Virus record (IMG/VR): IMGVR_UViG_3300048592_000321
Span: 1 to 40,893 of that record
Length of the DNA: 40,893 nucleotides
Direction: 5' to 3' (one strand)
DNA from: a virus
Shown: piece by piece, positions 16,261-25,135 of the stretch
Numbering within the stretch: position 1 is the first letter of the stretch
Layout: the number at the start of each line of letters is the position of its first letter
Position numbers and translations under genes: made by a program
Notes under the pieces: model-generated
What the model saw: the letters and a program-made list of their open reading frames with translations, nothing else
The model's database searches: none
Told to the model about the DNA's origin: nothing

Positions 16261-17197
16261 GACGCAAGCCCAATCTGCAACGCTGCAAAACTACCTAGAT
16301 TACGCCTTTCAGCGTAACGGGGACAGTGGTGCATTGGAAGACTTGGACGACAATTTTATGTCGGTCAAGAATGCACTGTTGAATTTGTCTGCCGACCCCA
16401 ACTGGCCGCACTACCGGGAAGAGTACCGCATTACAACTGTGCAGCCCTACTCCACCGGCACCGTGGACTTGACAGACGACAGCACCACTTTAACTGGCAA
16501 CGCAACGCTTTGGGCGACCGCAGGGATAGACAATACTTGGGTGCTGAAGGTGGACGGGGAAGATACCGAGTACCCTGTAGCCTCTGTGGGCAGCGAAACC
16601 GGGATTGTTTTAAAGTACCCGTATGTTGACAAGGGGCGCACGGCACTAGCTGCACAGAGTTATAAGCTAATCAAAAGGTTTTATGTATTGCCCAACAACT
16701 TCCGGGAGTTGATTGCAATTAAAAGGGCAACCGCAAGTATCTGTGAAGTACGGCTACTTTCACCAGACGCTTTGCGAGAGCGTGCGCAGTTGTCGGACAA
16801 CGGGGGCACGCCGGAATACTATACTGTCTTAAATCTGCCCGCAGACGGTAGAAAAGCAATTCGTTTCTTGCCCTACCCGGAAGGGGACTACGCTTTCCAG
16901 TATGACTTGGAGTATTTAAGGTGGCCTACTGCATTGAGCGCCGCCAGTCCTAGTGATGTGGTGGATTGGCCAGAAGAGCTACGGGGGCTGCTAGAAAAAG
17001 CAATTGAAGTAGAAATTGCCCGCAAGAATCGTGACCCCATTGCAGAGGATATTGCAATTAAAGCACTAAACCGTGCAATGCCTGTGTTTGAGCGTGGTTC
17101 GCTGGAAGATGGTGGTAATCATCGTCTCTATCCTTTTGGAATAAACGAAGATCAGCTAGAACTAGATCGTATCTTTGTTGACGGATCAGGTGCTTAA
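16259..17197 (+). CDS. Putative head-tail adaptor (neck) protein
   Basis: This 312-residue protein has an N-terminal helical segment, then a beta domain (about residues 60-150: TLTGNATLWA, followed by YPVASVGSETGIVL), a pattern common in phage neck and tail structural proteins. The segment FYVLPNNFRELIAIKRAT follows. Its place just before the nozzle genes fits the ring that joins portal and tail. The start follows AAGGGGAT. It ends in TAA immediately followed, in the same frame, by the ATG of the next gene. Confidence 0.6.
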   Translation: MTQAQSATLQNYLDYAFQRNGDSGALEDLDDNFMSVKNALLNLSADPNWPHYREEYRITTVQPYSTGTVDLTDDSTTLTGNATLWATAGIDNTWVLKVDGEDTEYPVASVGSETGIVLKYPYVDKGRTALAAQSYKLIKRFYVLPNNFRELIAIKRATASICEVRLLSPDALRERAQLSDNGGTPEYYTVLNLPADGRKAIRFLPYPEGDYAFQYDLEYLRWPTALSAASPSDVVDWPEELRGLLEKAIEVEIARKNRDPIAEDIAIKALNRAMPVFERGSLEDGGNHRLYPFGINEDQLELDRIFVDGSGA

Positions 17198-18292
17198 ATG
17201 GCGCAACCGATAGGTAAAGACGTAAGGTATGCCATAGCCGCTACTCTTTCCGGCTCCGGGGACGTTATTCATCCCGGGGGCACTGGCAAGAATGACGCGA
17301 CGTTGTATGCGGTACAATTTAACGACGCCGCGATTAAAGCGGGCCTATCTGTACCACAACCCGGTATCGTTGTTGTACAGAGCCCGTACCCAGCACGCAA
17401 ACTCGCGGCGTACCACGTTGTAGTCCAGAAAGGCTTTGTCGCGCAGGTACAGCAGGCCGGTGGCGGCGGCTCACAATCGGGCGGTAGTGGTAATCCGCTT
17501 CAGGGAGCGACCAATGCTGTTACCCGGGCGCTTGCGGGCGGCGCTCCTATTTCCCGGGGTGCCAGTTCGGAGTTAGGGGTAGGTGCGGACGTTCGCACGG
17601 AATTTACAGGCATTAACTCGTATCCCCCTGATACACAGATTCAACCTCAAGAGGCTAAAGACGCCTTGAACGTGGACAGTGTTACGCGCCGGGGCGCTCT
17701 TGGTAAGCGCCCGGGCATCGTTGCCACGTACCCGCAAAGAACGGACGTAGTTAATGCTGTTGCCGCAATCAACGCGGCGCATATGGGTAGGTCGATTAAC
17801 GCGCTTCCTGCCGGTTTCTTTGAGAGCGGGAACAACTGTATCCTTGTGGGCTATGATAGTCGTACTGACTTAGGTAAAGGAATCAGTTCAGTGGGTAGTA
17901 AGCGCGTTCGGGCATTGCCCGCCTACGCGCTCTGGCATCCGCAAAGGGACGTGCGGCATGTTCGACCGTCTTTGGCAATCGCGGACACAACAGCCGCGTC
18001 AATCCAATTCAGTTTGGTGCTGCCCGCAACGTACCAGAAAGACGGGGCAGGGACGCGGTTAGCTAGTGTAGACAAGATTATTGTGCTAGTGTCCACACTT
18101 GGCTTCCCTTTAGACAGAGACAACCAAGACAGTTTAAATGCCACGTACTTGGAAGAGTATACCGATTGGGACGGAACTACTAGAACCATCAATGATGCAG
18201 GTACGGTAGCGGTACGAAGATACTATACTGTTTGGTTCTCCAACAAGAAGCACTTCAGTAAACCCTTTAAATTCTACATTGACCCCACTTAA
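17198..18292 (+). CDS. Tail nozzle/tubular protein, N-terminal part
   Basis: This 364-residue protein contains QPQEAKDALNVDSV and RRGALGKRPG (about residues 148-173), matching the conserved region near the N-terminus of podovirus nozzle proteins, where the chain says that the product is built from Asn-Val strands and an LxKRPG turn. A Gly/Ser-rich linker lies at about 95-105. The protein ends at FKFYIDPT, a TAA and, three bases on, the ATG of the next gene in the same frame. The two products together would be about 990 residues, a plausible full nozzle. AGGTG precedes the start. Confidence 0.6.
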   Translation: MAQPIGKDVRYAIAATLSGSGDVIHPGGTGKNDATLYAVQFNDAAIKAGLSVPQPGIVVVQSPYPARKLAAYHVVVQKGFVAQVQQAGGGGSQSGGSGNPLQGATNAVTRALAGGAPISRGASSELGVGADVRTEFTGINSYPPDTQIQPQEAKDALNVDSVTRRGALGKRPGIVATYPQRTDVVNAVAAINAAHMGRSINALPAGFFESGNNCILVGYDSRTDLGKGISSVGSKRVRALPAYALWHPQRDVRHVRPSLAIADTTAASIQFSLVLPATYQKDGAGTRLASVDKIIVLVSTLGFPLDRDNQDSLNATYLEEYTDWDGTTRTINDAGTVAVRRYYTVWFSNKKHFSKPFKFYIDPT

Positions 18293-18295
18293 CCT

Positions 18296-20179
18296 ATGGA
18301 CGCTGTAGACGTATCCACAACAAACGTAGCACGCAAAGACACAGTTGCGGTGCTGGATGGCGTAGCCGTAGTCGCTCCCGAAATGCGGACAATTCGAGAG
18401 AGCGGTGCGGTCAACGTGCTGGGCATACCAAAACCGGCGAATGCCCCCACTGCGGCTGCGGGTGCTGCGGGCAATCCCGACGGTGCTTATATTTACAAAG
18501 TTACCTTTAAAGACAGCACCAAGGGCTATTTTGGTGAGGGGTCAGATACCTTTAGTATCACGGTAGCAAGTCAAAAAGTGGTAATTGATTTAACACCTAT
18601 CACGAACGAAGCAGATCATAGCGAAGTAGATATTTTGCAGATATGGCGCTCGCTCGCGGGTGGAACCATCTTGTTCTTGGTGGACGAAATTGCCATTCCG
18701 CTTGCCGCATCGTACACGGACGACGCCTCGGATGCTTCCATTAGCGTCAACGATACACTGCCTGTGGCCGAACAGGCTTATAAATTTTTAAGCGCAGACA
18801 CTTTTGGTTGGGTAGTCCGTACCAAAGATCGCCTGATGTTTGGTGGCTCGCGGAATTATTACGAGAACCACACTACGCGCAACCAGTGCGCTTGGACTCC
18901 TGTTGAGCCCAATTCAGGTATCCCGTTTGTAGAGGCCGTGCCCGACGAAAACTACGGGACGTTTGAGAACGGGGGCAAGCACCTTCGCGGCGGCACGATG
19001 TTAGGTGATGTTTTCGTTGTCTTTGAAGACGATGAAATCTGGAATTGGGTTTGGATTGATAACCCGGATACCCAAGTAGGTAACGGCTCGCTCGCGCCCA
19101 TGGGGATAGGTCGCGGCACGGTCGCGTTTAAAACAATTGTGAACGCGGACGGGGATGTTTGGTCAATGGATATGCAGGGCTTTTTCAATTATCGCGGCGG
19201 GCAGTCTATCACGGACGTAACGGAGCCTATCGTAGAGGAGTTTAAGCGGATCAACTGGAACGAGCGTGCGCAGTTCCACGGTGCATACGACGATAAACGA
19301 ATCTACTTCTTTGTCGCCTTGGACGCGGATACGGAATGCAAGCATGTTTTTGTCTTGGACCGCAAGAGCGTACAGGCAAGCAAAGGCATTCGTTGGTGGT
19401 TGTATAAGCTACCCCAAGGCGTGCGGGACAGTTGTGTTGACACGCTAGGGGACAGTAACGAAAACGAGGACTTTAATCTGTCTGGGCGCAAGGTGGTACG
19501 CATTATCACGCCAGCAGGTTATGAAGGCATGATACTTGAAGGCGTTTATACGGATATGGTTCACCCCGAAATCACCAAAGAGGGGGATATAGATAGCGCT
19601 TCCGCACAAGTAATGACAATGGCTGCGGGGACGTTTAAGGTTGACAATGCCACGTTGGCCGGTGTTTTCGTGGAGTTTGACCACCCTTCCACCCCGGAGC
19701 CTTTGGAGATTGCATCGTCCACTGCCACCACCTTTACACTAAAGACGGCACTAAGCGCAGCACTTCCCGCAGGCACGACGTTTAAGCTTGGATTGATTAA
19801 GGGGCACTGGACAAGCGGACAGCTTGACGCGGGCGGGCCGGAAGCAATGAAGCACTACACAGGTGTAGGTGTGGTGGTCAACCCCTTGCCGGAAGAAGGG
19901 GAGATTCGCGTAGTTACTCGCAACGGTCGTTTAGGTGAGTTTGTTTCCGGCGTAGATGAAACAAACCGCACGGGTTACGAGTTGGAACAATACAAGCCCG
20001 GCACCGTGTTAAAGACAGGTGGACGTTCGCGGGGTACAGGCAACCGGGATGGATACAAAGAAGTTCCCGTGCATGGCCGCGACGGCAGGTATATCGAAGT
20101 GGAAATACAAGACGAATCGTACTTGCCTTGGGAGTTGGTAGGCTACTACGTTAAATCTACAGCGTATCCGAAGGATTAA
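18296..20179 (+). CDS. Tail nozzle/tubular protein, C-terminal part
   Basis: This 627-residue beta-rich protein shows features of the nozzle propeller: TKDRLMFGGSRNYYENH (about residues 175-191), blade-like repeats such as DVFVVFEDDEIWNW, and DDKRIYFFVAL. The last third carries further beta domains and ends LPWELVGYYVKSTAYPKD. The ATG at 18296 has no recognisable ribosome site; upstream is only ...CCCCACTTAACCT. Translation therefore probably depends on ribosomes finishing the upstream gene, by reinitiation or stop readthrough. Both halves are in one frame, so the pair looks like a nozzle gene split by one stop codon. Confidence 0.7.
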   Translation: MDAVDVSTTNVARKDTVAVLDGVAVVAPEMRTIRESGAVNVLGIPKPANAPTAAAGAAGNPDGAYIYKVTFKDSTKGYFGEGSDTFSITVASQKVVIDLTPITNEADHSEVDILQIWRSLAGGTILFLVDEIAIPLAASYTDDASDASISVNDTLPVAEQAYKFLSADTFGWVVRTKDRLMFGGSRNYYENHTTRNQCAWTPVEPNSGIPFVEAVPDENYGTFENGGKHLRGGTMLGDVFVVFEDDEIWNWVWIDNPDTQVGNGSLAPMGIGRGTVAFKTIVNADGDVWSMDMQGFFNYRGGQSITDVTEPIVEEFKRINWNERAQFHGAYDDKRIYFFVALDADTECKHVFVLDRKSVQASKGIRWWLYKLPQGVRDSCVDTLGDSNENEDFNLSGRKVVRIITPAGYEGMILEGVYTDMVHPEITKEGDIDSASAQVMTMAAGTFKVDNATLAGVFVEFDHPSTPEPLEIASSTATTFTLKTALSAALPAGTTFKLGLIKGHWTSGQLDAGGPEAMKHYTGVGVVVNPLPEEGEIRVVTRNGRLGEFVSGVDETNRTGYELEQYKPGTVLKTGGRSRGTGNRDGYKEVPVHGRDGRYIEVEIQDESYLPWELVGYYVKSTAYPKD

Positions 20180-20181
20180 GC

Positions 20182-21414
20182 ATGGGCCGCACCAAGGGCT
20201 TTGCAACTATGTCTTCTATTCCAGAAGACGCTACGGAACTAGGCGGGAACCCGCAGACGCTCGCCTATGGCCCGGAGTTGTTGCTCCCTTGGCGGGATAA
20301 CCCGGAACAGTATCAGGCTTTGGCCAAACTGATTCACTTCCTGCGCCAGATGTATAATCCCGACCAAATACAGATGTGCATGAACGTCTGCAAGTTGGGT
20401 GGTTGGACGCGGGATGATTTTAAGGATTATGTGACTGCGCAGATAGCAGCGGCACTAGCTACTATCTTCCCACTCAACGCGCCGGATGACGGTAGCGATG
20501 CCTATATGTTTGACGATGCGACCGTGCCCGGCAGCGTGAACGCGGGCATGGTTTTTGATACGGAGTTTGCGGAAGGCCCCGCACTAAAAGATGTAATAGG
20601 GGACGCGCAACTACAGGTCAAGATAGGGGAAATAGTTATACAAGGCAAGCTTACCGTGGGGGGTTTAGTAGACCCTACGGGCTTGGAGTTATCTCCCGTT
20701 GCTGCCAACCCCGGGGGGACGGCGGCTAACACCTTATGGTTGGATAATGGGGACGGTAACCGTTTAAAGCACGGTGCGCAGTTGGTTGGTGAAATCAGCG
20801 GTAATCCTACAAACAACAGATTGCTTAGTTGGAATACAGGCAGCAAGCGCATTCAAGATAGCGGGTACACTGCCGCGGATTTTGCGGCGGCAGCGCACAG
20901 CCATTCCGATTACTTGGAGAAGACGCAAAACCTAGCAGACGTAAATGATGCAGGGGAATCTTTAACAAACTTAGGTGTCTTGCGTGCGATATTAACTGCG
21001 GACGATAACAATAGTGGAGTAGCAAAGCCAACTAACACAGACGCGCTTTTCGTGACAGTAGAAGCCTCAAAGTGGTATCAATTCGAGGCTTGGTTGCTGG
21101 TGGATTACGATGATGGGTTTATCTTTGACTTGGACGGTGGAACCGCGACCGTGACGCTTATCGAGTACGACGTGCAATTTCTCTCTGCTACCGGGGCGGC
21201 TGGCTCCAGCGTAATTACAAAAGGGGAGTCTACCATTTCGGGCGATGTGCAGGTGGGTGCGCCGGAAGAGTCCGCACGGGGACCAATACATATTAAAGGA
21301 TTTATTCAGTCAAACGCCGCAGGCACAATTCGGTTTAGGCACTGTTCGGGTAGCGGGGCGGGTACAAAGGCAACAATGCTCGCAGGTTCGTGGATGCGTT
21401 TAACCGCAGTATAG
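20182..21414 (+). CDS. Tail fibre protein
   Basis: This 410-residue protein has an N-terminal attachment region (1-100), a shaft section with KLTVGGLVDPTGLEL (156-170), typical of phage fibres, then ANTLWLDNGDGNRLKHGAQ and AHSHSDYLEKTQNLADVND (the latter at about 239-257), common fibre linkers. The C-terminal part (about 285-410: ASKWYQFEAWLLVDYDDGF, then GGTATVTL) looks like a beta-sandwich receptor-binding tip. It should determine host recognition. It follows the nozzle gene by 2 bases. Confidence 0.85.
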   Translation: MGRTKGFATMSSIPEDATELGGNPQTLAYGPELLLPWRDNPEQYQALAKLIHFLRQMYNPDQIQMCMNVCKLGGWTRDDFKDYVTAQIAAALATIFPLNAPDDGSDAYMFDDATVPGSVNAGMVFDTEFAEGPALKDVIGDAQLQVKIGEIVIQGKLTVGGLVDPTGLELSPVAANPGGTAANTLWLDNGDGNRLKHGAQLVGEISGNPTNNRLLSWNTGSKRIQDSGYTAADFAAAAHSHSDYLEKTQNLADVNDAGESLTNLGVLRAILTADDNNSGVAKPTNTDALFVTVEASKWYQFEAWLLVDYDDGFIFDLDGGTATVTLIEYDVQFLSATGAAGSSVITKGESTISGDVQVGAPEESARGPIHIKGFIQSNAAGTIRFRHCSGSGAGTKATMLAGSWMRLTAV

Positions 21415-21423
21415 GGAGTAACT

Positions 21424-22113
21424 ATGTTTTTGTTCGGGTGGCTTAAACGCAGGTTTCGTAGACGCAGGAGTGGCGGTGGGGGCGTGGCGTTGCCCGCTGG
21501 TTATACCTCGTTACTAGACGCAGAGAGCATGAGTGCGGGTGCTTGGGTAAATCTCGCCAATCCCGGTGCAGCGGGTAGTGAATGGGCGCAAACACACACA
21601 GGGGTTACTGTAGAAGCGGCTGGCGGGCCTAACGGGCGCAAATGGATTAAGAATCCCCGCAATTATTTTGACGACGGGGTAGAACTTACTGGCAAGGTGT
21701 TGAGTGATTTAATCAACGCAAATGCTGGTATGCTTGTGTTCCTAGTTAAAAGCGAGTCAGATAAATCGTGGTTGTCCTCTATTGGCGACCTGTCAATCTT
21801 TGCTTACGTGTTTGGTGGAAATCTTGGCATGTATATTGATTCCGCCGCAGCAACCAAAGCATACACAGCGGATTCTTGGCGTGCCGGGGTCTACCGCTGG
21901 GACGGGGCCAAGAGCTACTTAAAGCTTTCAGGGGACGCCTCTTGGGCAGAAGGTTCGGACGGTCTGTTGTCTGCCGTTACAGCCGCGCTTCGTATCATCG
22001 GGGATGGCACGTCCGCAGGTAATTTTGGTTGCTCCTTGTTCGCCACCTACCAAGAGCAGAGCGAGGCAACGGGGGATGCGGCTTTGGCATACGCGGCTAG
22101 TCTCTTAGGCTAG
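21424..22113 (+). CDS. Tail-associated lectin-like protein
   Basis: This 229-residue protein begins with a basic stretch (KRRFRRRRSGGGG, about residues 8-20), followed by a beta-rich domain. Segments such as MLVFLVKSESDKSW, GMYIDSAAAT and ALRIIGDGTSAGNFG resemble the concanavalin-like lectin fold found in phage tail and structural proteins. It may add a second binding tip next to the fibre. The basic N-terminus is not a usual signal peptide and may anchor the protein to the virion. The ribosome site GGGAG lies ahead of the ATG. Confidence 0.55.
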   Translation: MFLFGWLKRRFRRRRSGGGGVALPAGYTSLLDAESMSAGAWVNLANPGAAGSEWAQTHTGVTVEAAGGPNGRKWIKNPRNYFDDGVELTGKVLSDLINANAGMLVFLVKSESDKSWLSSIGDLSIFAYVFGGNLGMYIDSAAATKAYTADSWRAGVYRWDGAKSYLKLSGDASWAEGSDGLLSAVTAALRIIGDGTSAGNFGCSLFATYQEQSEATGDAALAYAASLLG

Positions 22114-22156
22114 GAAAGCGCGGCCTGTCGGGCTGACACAGTTTTGAGTAAGTAAG

Positions 22157-22185
22157 TTGACAGCACAAAAGACTTCAATTAGTTT
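22157..22185 (+). promoter_or_regulatory. Candidate internal rightward promoter
   Basis: A perfect -35 box TTGACA (22157-22162), a 17-base spacer and TAGTTT (22180-22185, 3 of 6 matches to TATAAT) lie in the 109-base gap before the gene at 22223. This is the only sizeable gap in the tail module, so an internal promoter for the late tail/lysis genes is plausible. Confidence 0.4.
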
Positions 22186-22222
22186 GTTTCTTTAGGTTGC
22201 ACACGTCCAGAAAGGACCAACC

Positions 22223-23995
22223 ATGATTTTAGTCGAGAAGGAAGGCAAGCTGCTTGCCGAAGTCTTGCCGCAGGCCGGGCAAGGAAACATCGTACAGGCC
22301 GTGCAGGCGTACCGGGGCTGGCTCTCTGCCGGTCTAGCACGCCGGGCGCTGGGTACAGCAGAGGTAGAGGTTACCGCAGGCGCAACTGCCGGGGCCACTA
22401 TCACGCTGCCCGCCAAGTCCGCTTTCATACCCGGGGACTGGTTCGGGCTAAACCATTCCGTTAACGGCAACCTAGCCTTCTGGTTTAAAGGTGTAGCGCT
22501 TACTGCATCGGGCGCGGCCTCTGTACCCGCAGTGGCAGACCTTGAAAGCGCGGGGGATGCCCTACTGTTCACGGCACCGGACGGCACAAGTCACGCTTTT
22601 ATCTTTGTTGCCGGGTCCGCAGAGTTGGGGCTTACGACAAGAATCAACAATATTGGTGGGTATGATGACATTGCCACGTCCATTGTTGTGGACGACGCGA
22701 GCGGGCTTTCCATCAACGATATCATTCAAGTAGCCGGTACGCCCGAATTCATTAAAATCACAAACATTGTAGGCAACACGCTAACAGTGACTCGCGGGGA
22801 GTACGGAACTACACCGGCTTCCATGTCTGATAACGCAGGTGTCTACATTATCCCGGCAGCGGTCTACGGTGCGGATACGCTCACTTTCGTAACTATGACC
22901 GTAGAGGTTACCGCCGCAGACGTCATGGCTACTTTCGAGTTGGCGTTTAATGCGGCTGCTATCGGGGTTACTTCAGATGACTCTGCTGCGGACGGTACAA
23001 CTATCCTGACCGTAGACACTGCGGGCGCGGACGGTAATGATTGGGTGTTTGCAGAGTACGGAGTAAATGCGGGCTTTACTGTCACTTCTCCCACTGGCGG
23101 CGTAGATGATTTAACGGCTGCCCCGCAGGCCGCGATTGAAGCGAGCGATTACCAGATTGCGGTAGACCTTACCGGGGATTCCACGGCAGAAGACGTGGAA
23201 GCCACCATCATTGCCGCAATTAACACAGCGGAAAACAGCTTGATTGCCAGCGAGCAAGATACATCCATTGACTTAAACCTGCCCACTGCGGAAAGCGGTG
23301 GCACAGGCGTAGTTAAGATGCTGACCGGCATCATTGACCAAGAGGCCGTTTGGACACTGACCGAATCGGTTACAAGCGGTACCTTTGCAATTGTGCAGGC
23401 GTCTACCTTGGATGTTAAAGTAAACGACGTGTCTATTTCTGGCGGGCCGCAGCTTTACACTACAGATGACCCGGGCACGGTTGTTGTTTTGATTGCGGCG
23501 ATTAACGCAGAGAAAGCAAACCACAACTACCATGCCTACGAAGGCACCAACTCAAGTCACCTTGCCTTGCGCCAGCGGCGCGGCGGGGCAATCACGGGCG
23601 TCCTGTCCGTCACCGTTACCGGCTCTGCGCAGGTAGAAGGCGGCGGCGCGGTTACGGACTTCTCCGGGGATACCGATACCTTAACCGAAATCGTTTCCGG
23701 CGCGGCTGCTAACCTGCCCACAGGTACATGGGAAATCCTTGCGGACTACTCGCTGCTGGACGACAACCCCGACGCTGTAATCATGCACGGTGTGTTTGAT
23801 TGCGACGTGGATATTGAGGCGTTCCGTGGACGACGGGTAGCCGCTACCGGGCGCACGTTCGCCACTGCGGACGGGGAGTTTGACCTTCCTTGTGCGGGGC
23901 TGGGCAAGACAGGCCCGGACGGTTACTTGATTAGCCTTGGCGTCTGGACAGTCGCCGGGAATGGTGTGCTGGAATACACCTTGTTCTACAACTAA
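22223..23995 (+). CDS. Large beta-rich tail/surface protein
   Basis: This 590-residue protein is Ala/Thr/Val/Gly/Asp-rich with almost no Cys, suggesting stacked beta-sandwich domains. The segments AAIGVTSDDSAADGTTI, TAGADGNDWVFAEYG and TSPTGGVDDLTAAP, and the repeated use of 'AAIN' helices (AAINTAEN, AAINAEKA), point to at least two related domains in the middle (about 250-330 and 390-470). The N-terminus (MILVEKEGKLLAEVLPQAGQ) is helical, as in attachment domains. It may be a tail spike, fibre or decoration protein. It is not assigned to a known family. AAAGGA precedes the ATG. Confidence 0.65.
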   Translation: MILVEKEGKLLAEVLPQAGQGNIVQAVQAYRGWLSAGLARRALGTAEVEVTAGATAGATITLPAKSAFIPGDWFGLNHSVNGNLAFWFKGVALTASGAASVPAVADLESAGDALLFTAPDGTSHAFIFVAGSAELGLTTRINNIGGYDDIATSIVVDDASGLSINDIIQVAGTPEFIKITNIVGNTLTVTRGEYGTTPASMSDNAGVYIIPAAVYGADTLTFVTMTVEVTAADVMATFELAFNAAAIGVTSDDSAADGTTILTVDTAGADGNDWVFAEYGVNAGFTVTSPTGGVDDLTAAPQAAIEASDYQIAVDLTGDSTAEDVEATIIAAINTAENSLIASEQDTSIDLNLPTAESGGTGVVKMLTGIIDQEAVWTLTESVTSGTFAIVQASTLDVKVNDVSISGGPQLYTTDDPGTVVVLIAAINAEKANHNYHAYEGTNSSHLALRQRRGGAITGVLSVTVTGSAQVEGGGAVTDFSGDTDTLTEIVSGAAANLPTGTWEILADYSLLDDNPDAVIMHGVFDCDVDIEAFRGRRVAATGRTFATADGEFDLPCAGLGKTGPDGYLISLGVWTVAGNGVLEYTLFYN

Positions 23996-24008
23996 CCGGG
24001 GGGGCACC

Positions 24009-24368
24009 GTGGAACTACAGATGGTGATTCAGTTGATCGTCATTGCCGTAGGCGGGATAGCAACCGCCTACGGCATTGTCCGACGTGTCGAGACGCAAGC
24101 GGACCAAAGGCATATAAACCTAAAGAACGAGTTGAACCAACGGCACGCGGAACTAAAGGCAGAGTTGGGGGGCATCGACAAACGTTTAATCCTTGTCGAG
24201 CAAAGCATGAAGAACGGTTCCGAGCGGTTTGGGGAAATCAACACAGACCTACGAGACTTGCGTAAACTACACAGGGAATTAGAACTGGACCTTGTTGCAG
24301 CGGGCATCGTTCGACGCTACAACAGGCGGGGCACAGATAGCGTTAAAACAAACGAACAAAAAACTTGA
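24009..24368 (+). CDS. Small membrane protein with coiled coil (i-spanin- or holin-like)
   Basis: From GTG 24009 the protein has about 119 residues; an ATG at 24021 is the alternative start. One transmembrane helix (VIQLIVIAVGGIATAYGIV) lies at the N-terminus, followed by a charged coiled coil (QRHINLKNELNQRHAELKAE onward). The topology fits an inner-membrane spanin or another lysis/membrane accessory protein. It lies directly before a tiny membrane peptide and a lipoprotein, so a lysis cassette is likely. No enzymatic motif is present. The G-run at 23998-24004 may serve as ribosome site. Confidence 0.6.
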   Translation: MELQMVIQLIVIAVGGIATAYGIVRRVETQADQRHINLKNELNQRHAELKAELGGIDKRLILVEQSMKNGSERFGEINTDLRDLRKLHRELELDLVAAGIVRRYNRRGTDSVKTNEQKT

Positions 24369-24397
24369 AGCTGTTCTGCAAACAAGATGCTTTACCA

Positions 24398-24472
24398 ATG
24401 CTTGCCGTCACGCTACTATTGCTGGCGGCAAGTTTACTATTAGGTTTGTTTAAAGAGAAAGGTTGGTTATGA
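24398..24472 (+). CDS. Possible tiny transmembrane peptide
   Basis: From ATG 24398 the frame reads MLAVTLLLLAASLLLGLF followed by KEKGWL, a single strongly hydrophobic helix with a charged C-terminal end. The same frame extends upstream to a TTG at 24365 that overlaps the previous stop. Its TGA overlaps the ATG of the lipoprotein gene (24469-24472), as in translationally coupled operons. No clear ribosome site was seen. It could be a small holin or a leader peptide, or it could be unexpressed. Confidence 0.4.
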   Translation: MLAVTLLLLAASLLLGLFKEKGWL

Positions 24473-25029
24473 AGCCGATTTTTGTTGTGTTGTTCGCGGT
24501 GTCGGTGCTGCTGTTGTCGGGCTGCCCGGACCTACAGAAGTTCGCCAACTTGGTAGACGAGTCAAGCGCCAATTGGGAGAAGGCCAGTGAGGAGTTGCTG
24601 GTTCTCTCTACGGAAGTTAAGGGCGCACTGGAAGCCTACCAGAAGGTGCTTGCCAGCGGGGATACCGACGCGATTGCCAAGGCGCGGGCCGTGCTGGTAG
24701 ACGCACAGGCGCGTTACGAGAGCAAGGAAGCAGAAGTAGCAGTGGTGAAGGAAGCCGTAGACGCCTCAATTAAACAGTACGAAGACGCCAAGAAAGAAAG
24801 CAATTACTGGTGGACTATCCCCGGGCTGCTGCTTGGCGGTGTGCTTGGCGGGCTAGGCATACGGACAAAGCTTGCGCCTGTGGTATCCGCCTTTACCAAG
24901 ACGGTCAACAACGTCCGGGCACTTGGAAAGGATCAACCGAAAGCCGTGGAAGAATTCAAGGATGCGCAGGCAGGGGCACTTACCCCGGCAGAGAAGAAAG
25001 CTATTGCCAAGGTGCTGGGCAAGAGCTAG
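24469..25029 (+). CDS. Lipoprotein with C-terminal membrane helix (u-spanin-like)
   Basis: This 186-residue protein has a lipoprotein signal peptide with lipobox LLSGC (Cys at about 19), an 80-residue charged helix likely to form a coiled coil, and a second hydrophobic segment WWTIPGLLLGGVLGGLGI (about 109-126), followed by a 60-residue polar tail. A lipid anchor in the outer membrane, a coiled-coil periplasmic rod and an inner-membrane helix is the topology of unimolecular spanins, which fuse the envelopes at the end of Gram-negative lysis. The long cytoplasmic tail is unusual for that class. It is the last gene of the virion unit. The ATG at 24469 (after AAAGAGAAAGG) is preferred to the TTG at 24463. 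Confidence 0.6.
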   Translation: MKPIFVVLFAVSVLLLSGCPDLQKFANLVDESSANWEKASEELLVLSTEVKGALEAYQKVLASGDTDAIAKARAVLVDAQARYESKEAEVAVVKEAVDASIKQYEDAKKESNYWWTIPGLLLGGVLGGLGIRTKLAPVVSAFTKTVNNVRALGKDQPKAVEEFKDAQAGALTPAEKKAIAKVLGKS

Positions 25030-25072
25030 GATGTACTCTCCTGTGCGGGTGGTCGCCTGCCACCTTCGCCAG

Positions 25073-25105
25073 AAAACCCCGGGGCTTTGAAGGCCCCGGG
25101 GTTTT
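25073..25105. terminator. Bidirectional terminator between convergent units
   Basis: AAAACCCCGGGGC (25073-25085) pairs perfectly with GCCCCGGGGTTTT (25093-25105) around a 7-base loop, with TTTTTGTTT on the right. Because the left arm begins with AAAA, the structure works for both strands. It sits exactly between the last rightward gene and the last leftward gene. Confidence 0.95.
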
Positions 25106-25135
25106 TGTTTGGTGATCGCTGCTAAACAACTTGGT

